This document shows positions 50,940 to 58,758 of a stretch of DNA of 64,000 nucleotides, one piece after another (the first letter of the stretch is position 1; each line of letters starts with the position of its first letter). The notes beneath the pieces were generated by a model that was not told the origin of the DNA, searched no databases, and was given only the letters and a program-made list of their open reading frames with translations. This DNA comes from Bradyrhizobium sp. DOA9 (GTDB lineage Bacteria > Pseudomonadota > Alphaproteobacteria > Rhizobiales > Xanthobacteraceae): positions 4,453,725 to 4,517,724 of the forward strand of contig NZ_DF820425.1 of assembly GCF_000617845.2 (NCBI RefSeq), read 5' to 3'. Made by a program: the position numbers and the translations under genes.

Positions 50940-52067
50940 TCAGGCCTTGAGCACGCCCGGGAAGTGATGCTCGAACGCGCCGCGGTAGTCCGTCGCGTTG
51001 TTCATGTTGTAGTAGACCACGCGGCGCACCCATTCCTTCTGCGAGTCCATGACCTTCTTCATGAACGGATCCGAGCCGAGCTGGGCGATCAGGCCGTCCC
51101 ACGCCTTGATCTGTGCGTCGAACACCGACTTCGGTGTGCGCTGGACGTTGACCTTGTCCTTGTTGATCAGCTCCTGCAGATCCTTCGAATAATAATCCAT
51201 GGCCTTCCATTCGTTGGCGGAGGACACGGCCTCGGCGGCGTATTGCAGGATCGCCTGCTGCTCCTTCGGCAGCGCGTTGAATTTCGTCCGGTTGAACATG
51301 ATCTCGAAATATTCCGTCGCCTGATGATGGCTGCCCATCATGTAGTTCTTGGCAACGTCCTGCGCGCCGAAGCGCCGGTCCGAGGTCGGATTGTTGAATT
51401 CGAATCCGTCGATCACGCCGCGTTCCATCGCGGGCACGATCTCGCCACCGGGCAGCTGCGCGACGGATGCGCCCATCGCCTGGAAGAGGTCGGCGGCCAG
51501 GCCCACCGTGCGATACTTCAAGCCCTTGAGATCGGCGTCGCTGGTGATCGGCTTCTTGAACCAGCCGAGCGGCTGCGTCGGCATCGGCATGGCGAAGAAG
51601 CTCTTGATGTTGACGTTCATGATCTTGGTCTGGAGCTCCTCGAACAGCTCCTTGCCGCCGCCGTTGTGGATCCAGCCGAGGCCTTCGTTGGCATTGAAGC
51701 CGAACACCGGGCCGGTGCCGAACAGCGAGGCGGCCTTGTGCTTGCCGTACCAGTAGACGGTAACGGTGTGTGCAGCGTCGATCTGGCCGCCATGAACGCC
51801 GTCGAAGACCTGGAACGGGTGCACGACCGAGCCGCCGACGAGATAGTCGATGCGCAGCCGGCCTCCGGCCATATCGTTGACGCGCTTCACATAATCTTCG
51901 GCCATCTCGTTGAAGACATCGGCCTTGCCCCAGGAGCCCTGCATCTTCAGGGCCACCGTTTGCGCCCGACTGACTTGCGGCATGGCGATGGTGGCGGCGC
52001 CAGCCGCGCCGGCCGTCAGCAGGAATTTGCGACGCGTGGTTCTGGTCTTTTCAGACTTTGAGTTCAT
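50940..52067 (-). CDS. dctP: TRAP transporter solute-binding protein (DctP-like)
   Basis: The 375-residue protein has a Tat-type signal (TRRKFLLTAGAAGAATIAMP) and a DctP domain with the substrate-binding Arg segment LKGLKYRTVGLAADLFQAMG, GGEIVPAMERGVIDGFEFNN, and QLGSDPFMKKVMDSQKEWVR. It resembles the group that binds alpha-keto acids or aromatic-type carboxylates. Start at 52067 with AGGGAGG upstream. It is the first gene of the dctP-dctQ-dctM-amidase-small membrane protein unit. The actual ligand is unknown. Confidence 0.95.
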   Translation of the reverse strand: MNSKSEKTRTTRRKFLLTAGAAGAATIAMPQVSRAQTVALKMQGSWGKADVFNEMAEDYVKRVNDMAGGRLRIDYLVGGSVVHPFQVFDGVHGGQIDAAHTVTVYWYGKHKAASLFGTGPVFGFNANEGLGWIHNGGGKELFEELQTKIMNVNIKSFFAMPMPTQPLGWFKKPITSDADLKGLKYRTVGLAADLFQAMGASVAQLPGGEIVPAMERGVIDGFEFNNPTSDRRFGAQDVAKNYMMGSHHQATEYFEIMFNRTKFNALPKEQQAILQYAAEAVSSANEWKAMDYYSKDLQELINKDKVNVQRTPKSVFDAQIKAWDGLIAQLGSDPFMKKVMDSQKEWVRRVVYYNMNNATDYRGAFEHHFPGVLKA

Positions 52068-52539
52068 GGACGTCCTCCCTGGCGGCCTGGTTATTCGAAC
52101 GCGCTTCAGTGCGCTTCTCGTTGTTAACCGCTGGAGGTATGCCGCATTCCAGCGACTTTGATCACAGTTTGGACGCATTGCCGGCATCCGACAAGCCCCG
52201 GTGTCGCATTATTGGTCTTAGACGTTCGACTCCAAGCAGTCCGATGTCGCGCGCCTGTCGCAGCGCAGCAAAGATGCAGCCGGACTTGTGCCGGCGGTGC
52301 ATCGCTCAGCTTGTCCGACGCATCCTGTTCGGCGGCCTCGAGGTATGCGGGCTTCTGTCGCGCGGAAAGTCGAACCAAATGTCGGCGCCGACGTCTTGGT
52401 AGCCGTCGGGCTCGCTACGCCGCCCAAGGCAATAGCCGAAAGTTTCGACGTGCGGTGCCGGACCTCCTTCGTGGTGTTGAAACCCGATCGAGAGATTGTA
52501 AGATGTATCAGTCTGAAGCTGCGCGCTCTGGTTTAATCC
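52068..52539. other. 472-bp stretch before the TIR-like gene, no confident gene
   Basis: Upstream of dctP and of the divergent TIR-like gene lies a region without a ribosome site followed by a convincing frame. The minus-strand frame ending at 52306 contains a passage (HHEGGPAPHVETFGYCLGRR) that reads like real protein and could be a gene remnant, but it runs antisense into the TIR-like gene and no start fits. The region probably carries both promoters. Confidence 0.45.
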
Positions 52540-53904
52540 ATGCGAATAGTCGAGCCTGCGAGCAAGCACTCCGTCTTCGTTGCCCATTGCAACGAGGATC
52601 GTCATGAGGCCGAGCAGTACCAGAGCCTGTTTGTGGCTTCCGGTTTCTCGGTCACGTCCGGCAACGAGGACAGCAAGAGCGAGATCGAGAACGCGCATTT
52701 CTTTGTTCTCTTTGTCAGCGACAAGTCGCTCGCGTCTGATCGTATCCAGCGACAGATAGGTCTCGCGTGCGCCCGCCAGCGGGGGACTGAGGGATATCGG
52801 CCGATTGTGATCCAAGTTTTTGCCAGAGAGGCGCACTGGCGAAGGCTTGGAACAGCACCGGCTTTTCCTGTTCGAGACTTCGACTCGGGGGAGCTGTCGG
52901 ATCTTCTTGCGCTCGATCCCGCCTTTGACGAACTGGTTTACCCGGCGGCGCGCAGTGCTTTGATTGCGTTCATGCGGCCGACGCTATTGGTCACGCGCTG
53001 CGACATCTGGAATGCAGAAACCCTCAATGAAACCGAAGTCTTCAAGCTGTACGCCGAATTCTTTCCGCCAAAAGAGCGTGACGATCCAGAGGATATCGCA
53101 CAGTGGGTTTTGAGCACCGACGTCGGAACGGTGAGATCCTTTGACCTTTCAGGCGGCGGCGAAATATCCTATCAGCTCGACTCTCGCTATTTCGTCTTGA
53201 ATGTTGCCAGAAGGGCGATCGGCCTCGGCTTTGTCACCCATGACTATCGGGCCAGATTGACCTACGTGAATTATGTCGGATTGCAGCGATGTTGGCGGGA
53301 GGGCCAACTCGCAAGGACTCTGTTTCAGGAAATCGTCGCGGTGCTCGCGGATCTCTTCCGGGATGGCGAGGCACTGATCCTGGAGGTCGAGCCGTTCGAC
53401 ATCGATGCCGTGAACGCAACGATAGAACGACTGAAGACCAACCCCGAGGCGGTCTCGCAGGCAGAATTGGATGAAATCCGAAAAATCTTGCGAATAGGCT
53501 TTTATCAGAAGCTGGATTTCTTTCTCTTCGTCGATGCTGCCACCGGCAGGCCGCTGCCGTGTCGTTCGCCATGTGTCGATCCATCCAATGATCCCGAAAG
53601 CTGGGCCTGCGAGGAAGCGGATTACTGGATCATGTGGCGCGCCAGGTCGGGGGATGCGCCGTGCTCATCAGGCGTCGCCGCCGATTGGCGTCGCGCCATT
53701 CACTGTATCTATGTCGAGATTCTCCTGAAGTCGGTGGTGGAACGTGGCGCGTTTCCGGCGCGCGAGCACTACTGGGAGTATGGAAATCGGATTGTCGAAC
53801 GCACAATCGCTCGCACCCAGGGCACGACGATTGAACTGCGCCAGTTTCCGGATCGAAGCTGGTACGATCGGTGGCGAGCTCTGGATATCGACCTGCCGAT
53901 ATAG
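52540..53904 (+). CDS. TIR-like domain fused to a GNAT-like acetyltransferase domain
   Basis: The 454-residue protein has an N-terminal TIR-type fold at residues 9-95: strand A KHSVFVAHCNEDRHEAEQY, the ENAHFFVLFVSDKSLASDRI region, and helix with IQRQIGLACARQ. The Glu that is catalytic in TIR NADases falls at Gln72 here. After a linker, residues 165-290 look like GNAT: FKLYAEFFPPKERDDPEDIA, YVNYVGLQRCWREGQLARTL with an R-E-G-Q-L-A acetyl-CoA loop, then ALILEVEPFDID. The C-terminal 150 residues are unassigned. GC is below its neighbours, a sign of transfer. It is convergent with the MBL gene. A signalling or defence effector is inferred. Confidence 0.65.
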   Translation: MRIVEPASKHSVFVAHCNEDRHEAEQYQSLFVASGFSVTSGNEDSKSEIENAHFFVLFVSDKSLASDRIQRQIGLACARQRGTEGYRPIVIQVFAREAHWRRLGTAPAFPVRDFDSGELSDLLALDPAFDELVYPAARSALIAFMRPTLLVTRCDIWNAETLNETEVFKLYAEFFPPKERDDPEDIAQWVLSTDVGTVRSFDLSGGGEISYQLDSRYFVLNVARRAIGLGFVTHDYRARLTYVNYVGLQRCWREGQLARTLFQEIVAVLADLFRDGEALILEVEPFDIDAVNATIERLKTNPEAVSQAELDEIRKILRIGFYQKLDFFLFVDAATGRPLPCRSPCVDPSNDPESWACEEADYWIMWRARSGDAPCSSGVAADWRRAIHCIYVEILLKSVVERGAFPAREHYWEYGNRIVERTIARTQGTTIELRQFPDRSWYDRWRALDIDLPI

Positions 53905-53999
53905 GGCCGACGATGTCTGCTTTCGGCTAGAGTTGCCTGCCGGACCGCGGGACTGCTCGGTCATCCGCCAGCGCAGCTCCGAATCATCAACGCGGTGCG

Positions 54000-55706
54000 T
54001 CAGCCGACGTCGAGCCGGAGCTCCGTCCACAATGGACCCTTGTCTTCGAAATCTTTTCCATAAGAGAGCTTGAAAACCGAGTCCTTGAATTTGATCTGCT
54101 CTTTGGTCGGGTCACCGTCCCCGCGGATGATCCTGCCGTTCGTGCGCTGGTCGAGCCGCTGATAGAGCTTGTCATAGGGCATGGCCCAACCCTTGGGCGA
54201 TTTCGTCGTCTTCTGTTCCCGAGCTGTCGCCTCCACCACGGGAATCATCGCCACCAGGCTGGAATTCGTCATCAGCTCGAGGCCTCGCTCCCGCAGCGTG
54301 GCATTGTGGCTTGCGTGGTGTCCGACCTTGTAGAAGATGGCACGTGCCAGAATGTCCTCGATCCTCAGAACCGGTCCGCCCCGCTTGTCGTCGGCAGGAT
54401 AATTCTGGCGGTTCCACGACAGCCAATTGCCGACCTGCGCGTCGCCGGGAAACAGCAGGACGCTCTTGTCGGCGAGCTCCAGCGCGAGCGCCAGCGACGT
54501 GTTGTTGACGTCGCCGTCGATCTTGAGCGCGAGAGTTTCTGCACTTCCAAGCCATTCGTGATCGATGGAGCGATCGAAGCTCTGCTTCCGTTCATAGCGC
54601 GCGATGATCTCGTCGCGGTCCATTGCTGCCGCGGCTTCGACCGCCTCGTTCCGGTCGCTCTCCCTGTCACCGGGCTTCTTGTTGTCGCGATTGTACGGAC
54701 GCTGATGCATGCGCGTGAAGGGCTGCTCCTTCCCATCGCCCTCTGCACCGCCTTTGCCGTGAATCGCGGCGAGACCGACGACGTTTTCCACGTCTTCGTT
54801 ACGTGCGAGATAGACTTCGCTGTTTCCCTTGGATGGGTCGAGTTTTCGGAGCAACTCGTCGTCGCGTGGCGGACCAAGCACGTAGGCCCGGAACATATCG
54901 TCGAGCCCCCAGCGGACCACGTCGCCCGGCTTGAGGAACGACACGTTGCCGGTGCCGGCGCGCTTCCTCAGCCAAGCCAACACGGCCTCGCAGCTCGCGT
55001 TGCCGGAGAGGTTTCCATCGTCCGCCGGCTTGGCAAGGCCGAGAGCATCGTCTCGAAGGCTGTCTAGTCCGCCGTAGAACTGGAGCAGATCGCTGACCGT
55101 CCGCATCGAGTCGCCGCCCGCAGCGAGCGCCGGATTGAGCGCCAGCCTCACCAGCGCCGCGAGAGCCTTCTTCGTCTTGTTGCGATAGTTGTTCGCGAGC
55201 TTGTCGGTCCGGTCTTCGGTCCACGCCAGCCAGACCTTCCCGATGGTGAAATGCTCGAATTGCTCCCGTGCCAGGATGAAGCCCGAAAGGTGATCGTAGT
55301 GCTCGTGCGTTGCAACCACCAGGTCGACGTGCCCCTCACACTCGTCGATGAAGTTCGCCACGTTGGCAACAATTCGCTTCTTGCCAAGAGCTGTGGAAGG
55401 CTTCGCCGCCTCCGAGCCGATACACTGCAGAACCCCGCAGTCGATCAGCATCTTGAAGGCACGGCTGCCGACGGTGTGCCTGACCAGGAAGAAATCGCCG
55501 AGCAATCCGCGGTACATCCGGATCGATACGGTGCTCGCACCGTCGGCCGGCGGAGCGGCAGCCGCGGCCGGGGTGTCCGTCGCCTCGGCCGTGGATCTCG
55601 TGTCTGGAGCAGGGCGCCTTCCTTTGCTTGGTGCAGAGGCGGACCTCGGCGCCTTCTTGCTCTGCTTTGCGGCCTTCTTTTTGACAGTCTTTGCCTTCGC
55701 CGCCAC
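54000..55706 (-). CDS. Metallo-beta-lactamase-fold hydrolase with Lys/Ala-rich N-terminal tail
   Basis: The 568-residue protein has a disordered histone-like tail (residues 1-58, MAAKAKTVKKKAAKQSKKAP) and an MBL-fold domain with the metal motif HEHYDH (134-139), a second Asp in LLFPGDAQ (417-424), and a late His pair in KVGHHASHNAT (460-470). That third motif resembles the ComEC/Rec2 and MBL nuclease-like group. A long insert (residues 200-380) separates the motifs. It may cut nucleic acid, but this is not shown. Start at GTG 55706 with GGGGG upstream, 9 bp after the metallopeptidase stop. It is convergent with the TIR-like gene. Confidence 0.8.
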   Translation of the reverse strand: MAAKAKTVKKKAAKQSKKAPRSASAPSKGRRPAPDTRSTAEATDTPAAAAAPPADGASTVSIRMYRGLLGDFFLVRHTVGSRAFKMLIDCGVLQCIGSEAAKPSTALGKKRIVANVANFIDECEGHVDLVVATHEHYDHLSGFILAREQFEHFTIGKVWLAWTEDRTDKLANNYRNKTKKALAALVRLALNPALAAGGDSMRTVSDLLQFYGGLDSLRDDALGLAKPADDGNLSGNASCEAVLAWLRKRAGTGNVSFLKPGDVVRWGLDDMFRAYVLGPPRDDELLRKLDPSKGNSEVYLARNEDVENVVGLAAIHGKGGAEGDGKEQPFTRMHQRPYNRDNKKPGDRESDRNEAVEAAAAMDRDEIIARYERKQSFDRSIDHEWLGSAETLALKIDGDVNNTSLALALELADKSVLLFPGDAQVGNWLSWNRQNYPADDKRGGPVLRIEDILARAIFYKVGHHASHNATLRERGLELMTNSSLVAMIPVVEATAREQKTTKSPKGWAMPYDKLYQRLDQRTNGRIIRGDGDPTKEQIKFKDSVFKLSYGKDFEDKGPLWTELRLDVG

Positions 55707-55715
55707 GTTCGCCCC

Positions 55716-57578
55716 CTAATGACCGCGATGGATCATGGCAAACGGCTCGCGTTCGCCGCTCTCCGGTTGATAGGTAAAGCCAAAGCCCTCGGGGTTCGAC
55801 AGCAGCTTTCGCTGCTCGTCCAGACGCTCGTCGTCGTCGACGCACTTGCGTATCGCGTAGCGCAGCTTGCTGTCCCTGAGATCGATGATCAATGTCGCGC
55901 CACCACGAAAGATGAAGTCGTGCTCCTTCGCGGGCGGCCCCTTGCCGACATCCGCCTTGTCCTGCTCGCCGGGATCGAAATAAGCGCGTCGCCGCTGCGT
56001 CACCTCGATCACGAGCTGCCGCAGGTCCTGCCCGTCAGGTCCGGCCCGTCGTGTCGTACGCACACTGTGCACCTCGACGCTTGGGTAGCCGTCACTCGAG
56101 AAGATGCTGCGGGGCGTTTTCTCCCGGAACATGAAGTAAAGGCCGAGCGCCCGCTCCCAGTCGAGATCGACGGAGACGTTGTCGGGGTCTGGCGTGCTGA
56201 GCCATTCCCAGACTCTCGCGCGATTGCTTTCCGAACTCTCGAGAATCTTCGCGCGCGTGTAGTGCGCCTCGAGATCGAGGTCGATGTCGTCGAGGTCGTC
56301 TATTTCCAAGGGGTTCTTTCCGAACATCTGCTCGGGGCTTTCCCAAAGCAGGTTATCGGGCGACATCGACAGGCAGTCCTCGACGAGAATGCCGCGCGCG
56401 CGGAAGGCTTCTGCGAACGCAATTCGATAATTGTGAGGATCGTCGGGCACGAGATCGTTGTCGGCGGTGATGATCGCGCGCAGGAATTCTCCGAACCGGA
56501 CGTCGACGGGTGGCAGATAGTCCAACGCCCGGATGCACATCCGCAGAACGTGGTCGGCCGATTTCACCGCTTCTCTCGTCAGCCGGGCGACGAGGTCGGT
56601 ATTGAGCCGCTTGCCGTCCCCGCGGGTCACGTTTCCGATCCGCAGCAGGTCGTCCGTGCGCGCCTTGTAGATCGTCAGGAAGGCGTCGAATACCGCCGCA
56701 ACGAGAATGGCGCCCCGGTCGTGACACTCGGTGGTCACGGCGAGCAGTTCCGGCTCGGGCTTATGGCCCACATATTGGCGCAGCGACTCTCGGCCGACCG
56801 TGCCGCGAGCGAATTGCTCCGCAAGCCCGCTGAGGAGGCTGGCTTCGTCGAGGGATCCTCCCTTTTGCTGGATATGGGCTGATACTGCCTCGGACAGGGT
56901 GAAGTGCGACATCAGCGCGACGATATCTGCGAAAGCTTCGTGGAATGCGAGGCTGTCGACACTCGTGGCCTCCGCATACCGCCTGTGCAGCCCGTCAAGC
57001 ACCGCATGTGTAGTCTCATGGGCGACGATGTCGTGCGACAATGCGGTGAAAATCCAGCTCGCGCCAGCCGAGGCGTTGGTGCTGCGGAAATATCCGAACA
57101 GAAGGGCCCGTTTCTCCATGCTGTAATAGGCGTTGGCCTCGCGCAACGCATGGGGGTATATGCGCAGCTTGTCGACCGGCTCGTACTCGCGGCGCTGCCG
57201 ATTCCAATGGGGCGCCCAGATCACCTTGCGCCCGAGCGCGCGCTCGAAGATGCGGATGATCTTCATCGCCACCGCAAAGACCATTTGCTGGTGGAATTGT
57301 GGATTTCCTTCAGATGGCGTGAGCCCATCCTGCGCGAGCAGGTATGAATTGTTGAGGTCCACCGGATCGTAGAACTGGCCGCTCGCCGGGTCGACGTCAA
57401 TGACCTCGACGTATTCGTTGACGGGACCGGGCTGGAGCTTGTCTTCCCAGGCTTGCTCCCACGGCAAGGAGATCGTCGCGTACGCATAATCGACGGAGCC
57501 AAGCCTGCTGGCCGTCTGCGGATCGAAAGCGTAGACCCGAAGCCTGCGGGCCGGGGGGGCCGGATATCGGGAGGTCAT
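55716..57578 (-). CDS. Gluzincin-type metallopeptidase of unassigned family
   Basis: The 620-residue protein shows a gluzincin zinc site: HETTH (187-191) preceded by ALSHDIVA, and a downstream HEAFADIVALM whose Glu214 would be the third ligand, as in M4/M36-like enzymes. There is no signal peptide, so the enzyme is likely cytosolic, unlike secreted thermolysins. An N-terminal region of about 100 residues (RLRVYAFDPQTASRLGSVDY) and a C-terminal half without known domains flank the catalytic part. The start at 57578 is preceded by an AGG site. The MBL gene follows 9 bp after it, so they form an operon. Substrate unknown. Confidence 0.75.
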   Translation of the reverse strand: MTSRYPAPPARRLRVYAFDPQTASRLGSVDYAYATISLPWEQAWEDKLQPGPVNEYVEVIDVDPASGQFYDPVDLNNSYLLAQDGLTPSEGNPQFHQQMVFAVAMKIIRIFERALGRKVIWAPHWNRQRREYEPVDKLRIYPHALREANAYYSMEKRALLFGYFRSTNASAGASWIFTALSHDIVAHETTHAVLDGLHRRYAEATSVDSLAFHEAFADIVALMSHFTLSEAVSAHIQQKGGSLDEASLLSGLAEQFARGTVGRESLRQYVGHKPEPELLAVTTECHDRGAILVAAVFDAFLTIYKARTDDLLRIGNVTRGDGKRLNTDLVARLTREAVKSADHVLRMCIRALDYLPPVDVRFGEFLRAIITADNDLVPDDPHNYRIAFAEAFRARGILVEDCLSMSPDNLLWESPEQMFGKNPLEIDDLDDIDLDLEAHYTRAKILESSESNRARVWEWLSTPDPDNVSVDLDWERALGLYFMFREKTPRSIFSSDGYPSVEVHSVRTTRRAGPDGQDLRQLVIEVTQRRRAYFDPGEQDKADVGKGPPAKEHDFIFRGGATLIIDLRDSKLRYAIRKCVDDDERLDEQRKLLSNPEGFGFTYQPESGEREPFAMIHRGH

Positions 57579-57810
57579 GAATGGGACCTGCGGCAACAAT
57601 GCAAAATGAAGACCGGCAATCAATGTGATTACCTTAGGATGTATGTGGCCGTTTGGCAACCGTGATGATGAAGGGCAGGGAGCGGCGACGCCTCCAGAGA
57701 ACCGGTCGCCGGTCTCCTCGAGATTTCGGTGAAGGCGGCTTATCGCTTTCTCGCAGCCGCTTTCACGCGCCATGCGGGCGAAGAGACCAACAATGGGACT
57801 CGCATGGCTC

Positions 57811-58554
57811 TCACAGGCCGGGCGTCACCCCGAAGCGGCCGAGGCCAGGAAGCTTGAGCGCCGGGCGTCGGACGTCGAGCCCGAGCACGGCGCCGAAGAA
57901 ATTGATCTCCAGGCCTTCGACCCAGCCGACGGAGAAGCCGACATATCCGGCGAGCGAAGCATAGATGCCGGTCCCGGAGGCCGTCAGGCCGACCCACTTG
58001 CCCGTATACGGGAAGTCCTTGCCGATCGCGGTCGGCGGCAGCACGGCCCGAAGCTCGGGGACGGCGTCGAGCGCGGCCTGCACGAAGGTGTTCGAGTTGG
58101 GGCCGGGCCAGACGCTGTAATCTCCATAGGACCGAAACCTGTAGTTTTCGATCACGTATCGGATCTTCGGGATCAGCGCCTCGGCGCGCTCGCCGTTGAC
58201 GGCGACGATGGTCTCCGGCGCAGCGCCGAACCACCGTCCGTCCGGAGCAAAGCCGTTGGTGCGGACCGGCTCGCCCCACGCCGTGTAGTCGTAGCGGGTG
58301 TAGGTCGGCGCATCCTTCTCCTTGACGACGATCCATGTGTGGACCGCGAAAATGCTGCGCCATCGCACCGTTCTCGCCCCGAACACCCGTATCACGGCTT
58401 CGGGATGATCGGCGGCGGCAGGTAGAAGGCCTGCGCTCGACCGATCGGCGGTTTGCCAGTTCTGGCGGCCATCGCCCAGCCAGAAATATCTCACCGCCGA
58501 CATGGCCAGCGGTGCGAAGACAAGGAACAGAAAGATCAGCAAGGGCTTCTTCAA
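57811..58554 (-). CDS. DUF3750 membrane-anchored protein
   Basis: The roughly 247-residue protein has an N-terminal hydrophobic anchor (KKPLLIFLFLVFAPLAMSAV) and the DUF3750 domain: WRSIFAVHTWIVVKEKDAPT, YDYTAWGEPVRTNGFAPDGR, YGDYSVWPGPNSNTFVQAAL, and FFGAVLGLDVRRPALKLPGL. The family role is unknown; it probably works at the periplasmic face of the membrane. No ATG is available in the frame; I use TTG 58554, and TTG 58581 is an alternative. It sits between the metallopeptidase and ABC-F genes, and its 3' end faces the start of the metallopeptidase gene by 232 bp. Confidence 0.8.
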   Translation of the reverse strand: MKKPLLIFLFLVFAPLAMSAVRYFWLGDGRQNWQTADRSSAGLLPAAADHPEAVIRVFGARTVRWRSIFAVHTWIVVKEKDAPTYTRYDYTAWGEPVRTNGFAPDGRWFGAAPETIVAVNGERAEALIPKIRYVIENYRFRSYGDYSVWPGPNSNTFVQAALDAVPELRAVLPPTAIGKDFPYTGKWVGLTASGTGIYASLAGYVGFSVGWVEGLEINFFGAVLGLDVRRPALKLPGLGRFGVTPGL

Positions 58555-58758
58555 GGGCGTGATGCGGCGGACGTTTGACAAACCATATAGTCCGCATGAA
58601 TGCCGCCGCCAGAGCCCAAGGCGCCGAGCCTCCGAGGTCGAGGCCCCGAAGCTGAGCGGTGACGAGCGAATGGGCTGGATCCCGGCCTGTCCCGGGCTTC
58701 CCCTCGCGCCCCGCATGCCCTATGACGCTGCAACGCAAAAAATCCCCCAAAAGTCCTC

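Noticed and set aside
52306..52836. Minus-strand frame with a protein-like passage upstream of the TIR-like gene
   Set aside because: A short passage looks coding, but there is no ribosome site, no known domain, and half of it is antisense to the TIR-like gene; at most a remnant.
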